From CAIOHW01 sp964432565 (lineage in GTDB: Bacteria; Bdellovibrionota; UBA1018), in the NCBI GenBank assembly GCA_964432565.1, contig CAYSOA010000012.1, positions 1 to 61,126 of the forward strand: a DNA stretch of 61,126 nt, written 5' to 3'. A program made the translations under genes and the position numbers. Shown piece by piece: positions 1 through 8,335 of this stretch (positions within the stretch are counted from its first letter, which is position 1; the number at the start of each line of letters is the position of its first letter). The notes under the pieces are model-generated. The model worked only from the letters and a program-made list of their open reading frames with translations, was not told the DNA's origin and did no database searches.

Positions 1-1
1 C

Positions 2-1453
2 TACGGAAATCTTTATCCACAATGTTTTCCACCCGGAGCCGTCCTGGGCTCCAGCTGGCTCCTGCAAGCGCCAAAGATGGTCGGGAGGCTGCTTTACTCC
101 TGGATGAGCTCGCCGATCCAACTCAGGCTTGCCGGGGTCGCTCTACTTGCGAGCAATATCCTCCTACTGTTCCTGAACCTTCGACGCCTGCTCGCATCAC
201 CGACCTCGGCCGCGATCGTGACGCTTGCCGTTGTCGGTACAGGAGTCACTGCGCTCAACTGGAGCATTCATCGACCTGAAGGCTGGCTGACATTCATCAC
301 CCAACTGCTGATTAGATGCATTATATCGGGCGGCCGAGATGCCTCGTCACTAAAGCAGAAATTAGTGCTTCTGACGATTCCAGTGGCAGCTGCCATGGCT
401 GCCGCCGTGCACGCCAATTCACTTTACTTGACGCCCATATTTCTGGCGGCGATCGTGATCCAACCCGTTCCTAGGCTTTGGAAACTTGCAGCGATTATCC
501 TCATTGCCTGGATCACTCACGCCAGGATGGACATGAGCGCAGCAGTGATGGCCTGTAGAGAGGATCCCGCACTATCCGCACTGCTGAACAGTTACGTCCT
601 CAGGCCAGGCATCGCCTGGACTCGGCCGCTCGATTTCATCGATCAAGCCATGACAAATGTGATTGGGAGCAGCAGCTACCTGAGTGCGCTTCTTTACCAG
701 AGGACCTATCCTTATGGCTGGCTACCGCAATCGGGCCTCCTCCCGATCGAGCGAATTCTAAATGGAGTTACTGTCCTCGCCTGGATCACGACATTACTCT
801 GTATTCGCCCATGGACGGCGAAAAGCCCATTCCGAAGTGCACCGGACAGTCAGCCCTGGATATTCGGCTTCGGTGCCTCCGTGCTAATCGTCGCGGCACT
901 TCAATCACTGAAACTCTTCTACTCGTCGCAGCTCTTCGTCATTCTTGTTATCTACCTGCTCGCTTTCTGGCAATCACAAGATGCAGGCTCGCAGATCACC
1001 TCACGCCAACGCTGGGCTCTAGTCTTCGTTACCACGGCAATCGCGGCCAACTCTTGCTGGACGATGCTGAAATCCGCAGTCGCTCCCGCATGGACAACTC
1101 AGGCAATGGAGTTCCAAAGCGTCCAAGGACTGACCGTACCCACTGAGAGTTACTCAAGACACGTTGGCACGATCGAGACTCTGGCTCAATCCTGTGGCCT
1201 TTTTCCCTACTCCGAGCTTCGAAATGTCGTCGTAGACGACCTCACTTATTGGCACTTTAGGAAGTCAAAGCAACCACTTCACGCGTTTTACGTCGGAAGA
1301 AGTAGTTACTCACGATCAATTCGCGACCTTGAAACATTCCTCATTACTCGAGGTTCCAGCGGAGTCCTCACCCGATGCTGGGAACTTGATGCACATCCCA
1401 CACTACTGGCACGCGCGACCAGACTCGGGTTATTCTGCTGCATCAAACTCTAG
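2..1453 (+). CDS. Polytopic membrane protein, GT-C glycosyltransferase-like (5' partial)
   Basis: The reading frame is already open at base 2, so the start lies outside the window; the first internal ATG is at 77. The visible part has about nine hydrophobic helices in its first 340 residues, followed by a soluble tail of about 130 residues. This shape resembles lipid-linked-sugar glycosyltransferases (GT-C fold), but the diagnostic N-terminal acidic loop would be upstream, so the function is only a guess. It ends tail-to-tail with the minus-strand methyltransferase, and the two stop codons share the palindrome CTAG at 1450-1453. Base composition is lower in G+C than the rest of the window, like the neighbouring cluster. 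Position next to a glycosyltransferase operon favours a role in surface glycan or lipid modification. Confidence 0.6.
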   Translation, partial: YGNLYPQCFPPGAVLGSSWLLQAPKMVGRLLYSWMSSPIQLRLAGVALLASNILLLFLNLRRLLASPTSAAIVTLAVVGTGVTALNWSIHRPEGWLTFITQLLIRCIISGGRDASSLKQKLVLLTIPVAAAMAAAVHANSLYLTPIFLAAIVIQPVPRLWKLAAIILIAWITHARMDMSAAVMACREDPALSALLNSYVLRPGIAWTRPLDFIDQAMTNVIGSSSYLSALLYQRTYPYGWLPQSGLLPIERILNGVTVLAWITTLLCIRPWTAKSPFRSAPDSQPWIFGFGASVLIVAALQSLKLFYSSQLFVILVIYLLAFWQSQDAGSQITSRQRWALVFVTTAIAANSCWTMLKSAVAPAWTTQAMEFQSVQGLTVPTESYSRHVGTIETLAQSCGLFPYSELRNVVVDDLTYWHFRKSKQPLHAFYVGRSSYSRSIRDLETFLITRGSSGVLTRCWELDAHPTLLARATRLGLFCCIKL

Positions 1454-2325
1454 CGTTTCAGCAGCACTTCCCAACCGCCGACGAATCGCCACAGCCTCCA
1501 ACCCGACTCTGAGCTGAGACATGCGGATTCGATCCGGCCCGGAATCTTCAGAAGATGCGCCAGCATTGTCTGGACCGGGCGATCACGAAAAGTCGTTTCA
1601 ACCAGAGATGGTCTGGAATAGACGGTCTGTCCGGAATATCCGAGCCGCGCAGGTACTTCGCTCCAGAACTCCGGCCCAAAGTCATGAAGATGACGCGGCC
1701 ACTTGAGTCGGTATCCCGGGACCAAGCGAGCTAGCGGCGACTCATAGGGAGTCCTTGCGTAAAATGCGCCACGAGACGAAATGGCCGAAAATAGCCGCCG
1801 AAGGAATTCCCCCGGAGAACGGAGGTGCTCAATGACGGCGCTTGCCAGCACCAGCTCATATTGATCCGCGGACTTCAGGAACTGATCGACATGCACGAAC
1901 TTTGCGTCAGAACTGGTCACTCGATCGTAGATATCAACGACCGATATGGAGACATCGTGCTCCGGATGGAGCGCGAGAATCCAACTTTTCAGCTCCAGGG
2001 CCAAGGAGCCATCAGCTCCGCCGAAATCGAGAATTCGAAACGGATTTGGAATCTGGTCCAGCGAACGAATCACTCGTTTGGCGCACCGCTGAACTAATTG
2101 ACGATCAGACACGAGAGAGGAGCGATAGTTCTCCGGTCGATAGAGCTCGTTCAGGAACTCCAAAGACGGAAATCGATCCACGCTCATACCCCTGCACTCC
2201 GGACATTCCAGAAGACAAACCTTCGGACTGTCCTGAACTACCAGAATGAGCCGTCGTTCACCGGAATACCCACAGACCGGGCAAAGTATCTCAACCGGGC
2301 CGAGGAGCCGATCCTCAATCACCAT
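1450..2325 (-). CDS. SAM-dependent methyltransferase with N-terminal zinc ribbon
   Basis: A 291-residue class I methyltransferase. Cysteine pairs at residues 15/18 (CPVC) and 41/44 (CPEC) form a probable zinc ribbon at the N-terminus, as in many methyltransferases of sugar and natural-product pathways. The SAM-binding glycine motif ILDFGGADG is at 98-106, and a VIEHL motif follows about 60 residues later, typical of the Methyltransf_11/12 families. Its start overlaps the end of the upstream oxygenase gene by 11 bases, so it is the last gene of the seven-gene minus-strand operon. The acceptor substrate (O, N or C) cannot be told from sequence. Confidence 0.8.
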   Translation of the reverse strand: MVIEDRLLGPVEILCPVCGYSGERRLILVVQDSPKVCLLECPECRGMSVDRFPSLEFLNELYRPENYRSSLVSDRQLVQRCAKRVIRSLDQIPNPFRILDFGGADGSLALELKSWILALHPEHDVSISVVDIYDRVTSSDAKFVHVDQFLKSADQYELVLASAVIEHLRSPGEFLRRLFSAISSRGAFYARTPYESPLARLVPGYRLKWPRHLHDFGPEFWSEVPARLGYSGQTVYSRPSLVETTFRDRPVQTMLAHLLKIPGRIESACLSSESGWRLWRFVGGWEVLLKR

Positions 2326-3130
2326 ACTTCACCCGAAGCTGATAAAGCGTCACCAGTCCGGAGAACCGGCCCTTGAGTTCGGTTTGCCGATAGGGCTGCC
2401 GCGGATCAATATCCTCCACGCCATGGACCGTGCGGCCGTCATAGACCACGATATCGCCAGGTCTGCAGAACTTCTCATAAAGATACCGACGGCCGCCATC
2501 ATCGATGAACGCCCCACCACTGTTGAAATCCTCTCCGAACTGACTCATGACGAGCACCGGCTGGAAAAAATCGCCTAACCCAGAGTCGCGCAGAACGGCA
2601 GGAAGTACCGTATCCCGGTGGGCCACCATGAACCCGCCACCAGCAGGAAAATGATGAATTCTCGCGGCGGTCCAAAGGCCATTTTCGGGATGGGGCATTG
2701 CAAAATTCAAGTCCCAGCCCGCCAGTCGATTTCTGACCTGTGCCAGGCGCGAAAACGACTCGTGAAGGCCATAGATATCCTCGGCAAAGAGCGGATTATA
2801 AAAGACGCGCTTGAACCTGGGCCGATCCACGCCTCCATGCCGGGCACACCCGATGGACAACTTCTGAAAGTTTCCCATGACCGCATCTGGCAGCTCACCT
2901 GTGGTTGGAGCATCCCGAGCTGGATCGAAAAGCTCCTCCATCCTTCGACGTCCCCTCAAGATCTCCGACTCATTGCATATTCCCGTAATTCTCAGAAACG
3001 GGCGCTTCTTCAGCTTCTCGCGCAACAGCCCGAGATCGAGTTGCTGGGCCGAACCGGAATGAATGGACTGCTCGGCCACCGCCTCCTGCAATTCAGAATC
3101 ATTCGCAAATACGACCGGTTGAGTGTCCAT
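2315..3130 (-). CDS. 2-oxoglutarate/Fe(II)-dependent oxygenase
   Basis: A 271-residue protein with the double-stranded beta-helix signature of non-heme iron dioxygenases: HRD at residues 171-173 (iron ligands His171 and Asp173), distal His236 in a VHGVED stretch, and an Arg at 255 in GRFS placed to bind the 2-oxoglutarate carboxylate. All ligands are present, so it should be active, as a hydroxylase or related oxidase. The start codon lies next to the stop of the upstream glycosyltransferase (separated by one base), so the two are probably translationally coupled. The substrate is unknown; context suggests a late tailoring step. Confidence 0.8.
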   Translation of the reverse strand: MDTQPVVFANDSELQEAVAEQSIHSGSAQQLDLGLLREKLKKRPFLRITGICNESEILRGRRRMEELFDPARDAPTTGELPDAVMGNFQKLSIGCARHGGVDRPRFKRVFYNPLFAEDIYGLHESFSRLAQVRNRLAGWDLNFAMPHPENGLWTAARIHHFPAGGGFMVAHRDTVLPAVLRDSGLGDFFQPVLVMSQFGEDFNSGGAFIDDGGRRYLYEKFCRPGDIVVYDGRTVHGVEDIDPRQPYRQTELKGRFSGLVTLYQLRVKYGD

Positions 3131-3131
3131 G

Positions 3132-4130
3132 CTATCGCCTCGCTGTAAGGATCCGACGGATCCGATAGTACCGCCGCATATCCAGGGTCCTCATGATCCT
3201 GAACAGATATCTTCCTAAGACTCCCAGACTCAATAGAATCAGCCCTGAAAAAAGGCAGATCAGAATTACCAGAGTCGTGAATCCGGTCACGCTGCTGCCA
3301 TATTTCAGGTATCGAAACAGAAAGAAGGCGCCTACTACCACGCTGAATAGTGAAGTGACTGCACCCATCATCGCGACAAATTGCAGCGGCAGCGAAGAAT
3401 AGTCGAAAAGCTGGCAATGGAAATATCGAAGCAGGCTCCAGAGCGTATAGGTCGACACTCCCCTTGCCGAGGGATAATGTACAACGTCAACATTGACCAC
3501 TCGGCCAGCGACGCCGAACAGCAGAAAGCCCACCACTGGATTCGGATTTCGCTCTCGGACTGCCAGTTTCGCCACTTCAGCCCGGATGGCACGGAAACTG
3601 GTCAAATCGATCGTCGCAGGAATTCCCAACGCCCGTGAGTTGATCCACTTGACGAGGAACGTCCCCGTTCGTCGAAGCCACCCATGGCGCTTGGATTGGT
3701 ATCTGGCAATGACGACGTCTGCATTCTTGGCGAACAGCTCTGAGACAAGTCTAGGAATCTCCTCCGGTGGATGCTGAAGATCGTCATCCAAAGTCACAAC
3801 AACCGAACCGCGAGCCTGAGCCATTCCGCAAAGGATCGCTCTCTGCTGTCCCACGTTCTTGACGAGATCCACGATCCTCAGTTCGGGGGCACGACACAGG
3901 AGGCTTTCCAGGACTTCCAGGGTTCGATCTGGTGAGGCGTCATTAACCAGGATGATCTCAAAGGACTCCGGATACTGCTTCCGTAGAACATCGAGCAGCC
4001 GATCCATCATCTTTACGATGTGGCGTTCGGCCCGATATGTAGCAATCACCGCAGAGACTTGGATTGCTCGCTCTGATGGCTCAATAACCAATGAGGTTCT
4101 CCCATCTGCCAAAAAGTGCTTCAGCATCAC
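3132..4130 (-). CDS. Family 2 glycosyltransferase, GtrB/DPM1-like, with two C-terminal membrane helices
   Basis: The catalytic domain begins near residue 25 (VSAVIATY). VNDASPD at about 62-68 and DDDLQHP at 115-121 are the nucleotide-sugar and metal-binding motifs of the GT-A fold. Two long hydrophobic segments near residues 250-320 match the C-terminal membrane hairpin of bacterial GtrB/ArnC-type enzymes, which move a sugar from a nucleotide donor to undecaprenyl phosphate. The predicted start overlaps the end of the ATP-grasp gene by about 50 bases, so a start further downstream is possible. A lipid-linked sugar donor made here would fit a GT-C-like transferase such as the adjacent partial membrane protein. 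Confidence 0.85.
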   Translation of the reverse strand: MMLKHFLADGRTSLVIEPSERAIQVSAVIATYRAERHIVKMMDRLLDVLRKQYPESFEIILVNDASPDRTLEVLESLLCRAPELRIVDLVKNVGQQRAILCGMAQARGSVVVTLDDDLQHPPEEIPRLVSELFAKNADVVIARYQSKRHGWLRRTGTFLVKWINSRALGIPATIDLTSFRAIRAEVAKLAVRERNPNPVVGFLLFGVAGRVVNVDVVHYPSARGVSTYTLWSLLRYFHCQLFDYSSLPLQFVAMMGAVTSLFSVVVGAFFLFRYLKYGSSVTGFTTLVILICLFSGLILLSLGVLGRYLFRIMRTLDMRRYYRIRRILTARR

Positions 4131-5340
4131 TCCTGCGCCATCCTCTCGCAGCAGCGATCGAGCTCAACTCTACTTTAGCGGGCTCCGGATCATCAGGATC
4201 CAGATATGTGAGCGACACCACCCCGGTCATCGATTCCATCCAATCCTCCAATACTTTCGGCGACTGCAAATCAAGCCGCTGAACCAATCCTGATATGCTC
4301 ACGTGCACCTGGGTGGCACTGGAGATCGGGCGAGGCCGGGAAAGAGTTCTGCGTTCGGCGTGATATAAAGCCGTTTGACCGACGAAATTGATCCCGCAAC
4401 GTCGGTAAAAATCCACGAATAGCCACGGCCGGCAATTCACCTCAATCACGCACCAGCGATCAGAAACCGGATCACGTATCCACTCCACCATCAGGAGACC
4501 GCGCCAGTTCAGCGCCCGGGCAACCTGCATCCCATGGACCAGCAGATCGTCCCTCTGTTCTCGTTGCAGCACCACTGCGGTGCCGAATGGCTCCGGGTAA
4601 ATTAGCGCCTTCCAGCCTCCCGAGTGGAAATCCACCTGTCCATCAGACCCGACGAAGAGGTACTGAGGGACCTCGTCGCGAGCAGATAATATCTCGAGTT
4701 TTTGCTGAACAATGAGCCGAAACCCCAACCCGACGAGCCGGTGCAGCTCGCGTCGAAGACCGGCCGGATCGCGACACTCGATCGCCTTCAATCCGCCGTG
4801 TATCCGATAGAAGGTCTGTCCATAGTCCTTGAGCACCGGCTTGACCACCGACGGATAGACCGCGCCGGTCACTGCGCGCTCCACATCCTCCAGGCCGTCC
4901 ACTTTTTGATACGCCGGCACAGCGACTCCGGCTGCAGCTAGCAGATCAGAACACTTTCCCTTGTCCAGGACGTCGACTCTCGAATCCTGGAAGCCCTCAC
5001 TGCCGATCAGATCGAACCACTTCGATAACAGCCCGTAATGGTTCTGAACCAGCACGAGACTGGTGTCACTACTGGCGAGAAGCAGCAACCTCCGGCCGTG
5101 CTTCGCGACAAGCTCGCTGCCAAGCCCAGCGAGCGCCCGGACTGCGCCCTGCTCATCCTCGAACGGATTGGGAATTCGCACCGGGTTTCGAAAGTGCCTG
5201 GAATTCTCCGAAAACCACTCCGGTGCTCCGTTCCAGCTATAAATGACAGGAATGGCCGGAATTTTGACCGCCGCTAGGCTGCGAAGAATCCCGAGGAAGC
5301 AGACGTCATTGCTGCGAATGACGACTACTGGGAGAGCCAT
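4081..5340 (-). CDS. ATP-grasp ligase
   Basis: A 419-residue ATP-grasp enzyme (carboxylate-amine or carboxylate-thiol ligase superfamily). The N-terminal third is Rossmann-like (PVVVIRSNDVCFLGILRSL). An ATP lysine lies in VVKPVLKDYGQ at about 165-174, and metal-binding acidic residues are at E286 (MVEW) and in EVNCR at 300-304. It should activate a carboxylate as acyl phosphate and couple it to an amine; D-amino-acid ligases and peptide-forming ATP-grasps are the nearest functional classes, but the substrates cannot be read from sequence. It starts three bases after the upstream methyltransferase stop, inside the operon. Confidence 0.85.
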   Translation of the reverse strand: MALPVVVIRSNDVCFLGILRSLAAVKIPAIPVIYSWNGAPEWFSENSRHFRNPVRIPNPFEDEQGAVRALAGLGSELVAKHGRRLLLLASSDTSLVLVQNHYGLLSKWFDLIGSEGFQDSRVDVLDKGKCSDLLAAAGVAVPAYQKVDGLEDVERAVTGAVYPSVVKPVLKDYGQTFYRIHGGLKAIECRDPAGLRRELHRLVGLGFRLIVQQKLEILSARDEVPQYLFVGSDGQVDFHSGGWKALIYPEPFGTAVVLQREQRDDLLVHGMQVARALNWRGLLMVEWIRDPVSDRWCVIEVNCRPWLFVDFYRRCGINFVGQTALYHAERRTLSRPRPISSATQVHVSISGLVQRLDLQSPKVLEDWMESMTGVVSLTYLDPDDPEPAKVELSSIAAARGWRRSDAEALFGRWENLIGY

Positions 5341-5343
5341 CGT

Positions 5344-6096
5344 TCACTTCTCCACTCGGATCGCGACATGGAGCGGAATATCCCTCAGCGGCCCGAAAAA
5401 ATTTGGATCCAGCCGAAGATGCTCTTCCAAGACCCCCAGCTCTCTGAGAACGAAGTTTTTGAAAAATCCGGCATCTGTCAGCAGCGACAGGATGTCTTCA
5501 AACGTCTTGTGAAATACCCTAACCTGAAGCTCCTTCCCATCGCGGCAGAAGATCCTGCCCTCGTTCATGGCATCACGACCTGAAAAATAGCCCCGGCCGG
5601 AGTAGTCGAAGAAGAAGGGTCTTTCCGGAGCACGCATGAATGGAAAACAGGGATGTGGAAACGAGACCACCAGGCGCCCCCCTGGCTTCAGGACCCGATG
5701 AATCTCGTGAAGCGCCTTCCGGCTCTGCTCCATGCTCAGGTAGTTGAAGACGAAAACAGCCAGAGCCAGATCATATCGAGCATCCTCCGCAGGAATGTCG
5801 GTGATGTCACCAACCATGTACTCGATTCCGAGTCGATTTCCTGCTTCCTCCTGAGCGCGGGCCTGCGCGACCATCTCAGAAGAGATCTCGACACCGACGA
5901 CACTCGCCGCCCCACGGGCCTTCATCTCACGTGAGCAATACCCCTCGCCGGCCCCCAGATCGATGACTTCCAAACCCGATATGCTACCGCACATCTCGAA
6001 AATCACAGGGCGGGCGGTGAAGTCGGAAAGGCTGTTGGGTTCGCGCCTTGCCCAATTGTTTGCCTGGGCATCATAGAAGCTCCTCATGTCGGTCAT
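5344..6096 (-). CDS. SAM-dependent methyltransferase (Methyltransf_11 type)
   Basis: A 250-residue class I methyltransferase. VIDLGAGEG at residues 44-52 is the SAM-binding loop, VGVEIS follows as the acidic end of strand 2, and LKPGGRLVVSFPHP marks the usual post-motif region. The N-terminal YDAQANNWARR is like the lid helix of ubiquinone/biotin-type methyltransferases. The start overlaps the upstream diiron-oxidase gene by four bases (ATGA). It is one of two methyltransferases in this operon, so the product probably carries at least two methyl groups. Confidence 0.82.
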   Translation of the reverse strand: MTDMRSFYDAQANNWARREPNSLSDFTARPVIFEMCGSISGLEVIDLGAGEGYCSREMKARGAASVVGVEISSEMVAQARAQEEAGNRLGIEYMVGDITDIPAEDARYDLALAVFVFNYLSMEQSRKALHEIHRVLKPGGRLVVSFPHPCFPFMRAPERPFFFDYSGRGYFSGRDAMNEGRIFCRDGKELQVRVFHKTFEDILSLLTDAGFFKNFVLRELGVLEEHLRLDPNFFGPLRDIPLHVAIRVEK

Positions 6097-6923
6097 GCTC
6101 GCCTCTCCATGGAAAGGGCTCGACTCAGCATGACGTCCCAGAAGGCCTTTCGAAGATTGAGAGCTGAAAACACCCCGAAGCGAAGGCCTTCACGCGCCTC
6201 GGGTGAGCCTGCGAGATCCACAGCGATCTCTCGGAAATGTTCTGCGTGCCCATCATCGCAAACCGCATGAAGCGGAAAGAATAGATAATCTTCCTTCTGG
6301 ATCCTCGTGTGGTTCGCGATGGCAGCCATGAAGTACCGGTACACCGTCGGAACCACCAGCTCGGTACCCAGCCCCATGCCACCAACCGCAACTCCGGGTT
6401 GGAGAGACTGGCATTTCTGGTAAAAGAGATCTCTCCAGACCAGAACGGTTGCGCATGGCCGATTCGAGGCCCGATAGGCCTCATCGCATCCCGCGGCCCT
6501 TGCGAACCGCTGAAACATTTCGGAGTGCGGCTGCTCCTCGAGACGGGTGCTTGCTGGAACCCCACGCTCCTCCTTCAGGTTTTCCTCGATCAGCAGACGG
6601 TGCGTCGGATCCTTCAGGCCCAGCAGTACGGCCTCGACACACTTCCAGAAATTCGCGCTGTAGAACGAATATTGAAAGGCATAGTCACGAATGGCTCCCG
6701 AAATGTCTGGAAAGTCTCCTCGAGAGAGCCGGCGAAGATAAGGGTGATGGACGGAAGGATGACCCAGCGCCTCGCGAATCAGGGCACTGACGAATTCCTC
6801 CGCAGTTCCTCGGTCGAGTAGCTCCAACGATTCATCGAAGGGCTCCTTTTCGTTGCGTCCCTGCTCAGTGTTCTGCATGACCATCTCCCAGACCACACTA
6901 AAACGCCCAACACCTCGATTCAA
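6093..6923 (-). CDS. Heme-oxygenase-like diiron oxidase/oxygenase (HDO superfamily)
   Basis: An all-helical protein of up to 276 residues related to TenA/PqqC/heme-oxygenase folds, but with the ligand pattern of non-heme diiron HDO enzymes (family members include UndA, SznF, BesC). Glutamates in ENLKEERG (114-121), His133 in QPHSEMF, Glu188 in GLGTEL, and an H-x3-D-x2-H pattern at His219/Asp223/His226 supply the expected metal ligands. HDOs do N-oxygenation, oxidative C-C cleavage and decarboxylation on small amine or acid substrates. Start choice: GGGAG stands six bases before the ATG at 6878, so residue 16 may be the true start. The gene follows the Gfo/Idh gene closely and overlaps the next methyltransferase. 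Confidence 0.8.
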   Translation of the reverse strand: MNRGVGRFSVVWEMVMQNTEQGRNEKEPFDESLELLDRGTAEEFVSALIREALGHPSVHHPYLRRLSRGDFPDISGAIRDYAFQYSFYSANFWKCVEAVLLGLKDPTHRLLIEENLKEERGVPASTRLEEQPHSEMFQRFARAAGCDEAYRASNRPCATVLVWRDLFYQKCQSLQPGVAVGGMGLGTELVVPTVYRYFMAAIANHTRIQKEDYLFFPLHAVCDDGHAEHFREIAVDLAGSPEAREGLRFGVFSALNLRKAFWDVMLSRALSMERRA

Positions 6924-6931
6924 CGAGAGAA

Positions 6932-8263
6932 TCAGCTGCCGCTTCGATCAAAATCCGGAATCACCAGACGCTGACCACCCTTTCGAGCCGACTCATTCGC
7001 AACAATGCCAGGGACGGTGACGGCAAGAGCCTCGTAGATATCGATGGGCGGCCGCTTTTCGGCAACCAGGGCATCAATGAAATGAAACGAGAGGTACACA
7101 TGAGACCCACCGTGCGGGGAAGAATGCCTCATCGCCGGAGGGATGCGCGCGTCCACTTGCCAGAACCGAGGAATCTCGGCCCGGCGCACCCTTCTCCGGA
7201 CCCTGTCGAGCACAGTAGGTTGCACGTTTCTGCCCGGCTCGTTCATATGAACTGCCTGCTTCGTGCCCTGCCAGGAGGCAGTGACCCCGTCTCCAGCGAC
7301 CAGCCAGAATACGTTGTTTCTGCAAAGATGGCCCTGACGGGTCTCCAAAATCGCCGACATGTTCCAGTAAGGATTCTGGTATCGGTTCGAAGACAGGTAC
7401 GGATGTTCTGTTCCCCACCCCAGACAGGAGACGCTTTTCATTCTTTCTCCGGTCACAGCGGTCAACAGCGACATGGAATGGGTTCCATAAAGCATCGGTG
7501 GAAAACCAAACCTCCAGGACGGAGTTCCGTCCGGGTTCCAGAAACGAGATCTCTTGTCGAGAAGGAACCGATCCAGGTCTCCTCGATCATGGTAGTACTG
7601 GACCTCCGAATAATGGATCTCGCCCAACTGGCCTTCGCGATACATCCGCGCAGCCTGCATCACGGACTCCATAAAGTAGGACGTTTCACCCATCATGTAC
7701 GTCAATTCGGTCCTCTCGACAGCCTCCCGGAGCCGTTCCGCCTCCTCGAGAGTCATGCATGCGGGCACCGCGACGAAAACGTGCAGCCCACGCTGCAGGC
7801 AGGCCATTGCATGCTCGAAATGAAGCGGAGCATCCGTAAACAACGCGACAGCGTCGACTTCACGCTCCTGCTTCAACAGGGTTTCCAGGGAGTCGTAGCT
7901 TTTGGAACACCCGTAGACCTGCATCAGAGCCTTTCGGCGATCCGATCGGAGATCAGAGACTGCAACCACCTCACAGTTCGGGTGTTCATGGAAAAAGAAC
8001 TCTCGCCCAAAATTTCCACCAACGACCGCAAGACGTATCTTCTTGGATCCGGGCGATACCCACTCACCGGAAGTCGGGCCGGAACTCGAACTCCTCTCGG
8101 AGCCAAAATCATCAGAAACCGCAAAACCCCCTATCCAGCGGCCGAGAGAAAATCCCCCTAGAAGGCCAGTAACGGCCGCACCAGTCACCCCTTGGACAAA
8201 TTTCCTCCGTGTAACGAGGCTCGATTGCGACTGTTCACGGCTGGAGTCTTCGTATTCGGACAT
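6932..8263 (-). CDS. Gfo/Idh/MocA family oxidoreductase with Tat-type signal
   Basis: A 443-residue NAD(P)-binding oxidoreductase. A twin-arginine motif TRRKFVQG (Arg19-Arg20) is followed by a hydrophobic stretch ending near residue 47, so the protein is probably folded in the cytoplasm and exported by Tat or anchored in the membrane. LAVVGGNFG at 78-86 is the dinucleotide loop. Where typical members have the catalytic Glu-Lys-Pro, this one reads VAVPACM (164-170), so the usual lysine is missing. Related exported members act on sugars using tightly bound cofactor. It is the first gene of the seven-gene operon and diverges from the plus-strand methyltransferase at 8336. Confidence 0.82.
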   Translation of the reverse strand: MSEYEDSSREQSQSSLVTRRKFVQGVTGAAVTGLLGGFSLGRWIGGFAVSDDFGSERSSSSGPTSGEWVSPGSKKIRLAVVGGNFGREFFFHEHPNCEVVAVSDLRSDRRKALMQVYGCSKSYDSLETLLKQEREVDAVALFTDAPLHFEHAMACLQRGLHVFVAVPACMTLEEAERLREAVERTELTYMMGETSYFMESVMQAARMYREGQLGEIHYSEVQYYHDRGDLDRFLLDKRSRFWNPDGTPSWRFGFPPMLYGTHSMSLLTAVTGERMKSVSCLGWGTEHPYLSSNRYQNPYWNMSAILETRQGHLCRNNVFWLVAGDGVTASWQGTKQAVHMNEPGRNVQPTVLDRVRRRVRRAEIPRFWQVDARIPPAMRHSSPHGGSHVYLSFHFIDALVAEKRPPIDIYEALAVTVPGIVANESARKGGQRLVIPDFDRSGS

Positions 8264-8335
8264 TCCTCACCGATACTGACGCCCCGGTATCGAGGCAACA
8301 GGAGAATTTGCAAAAACTCGACAGACAATGAAACA

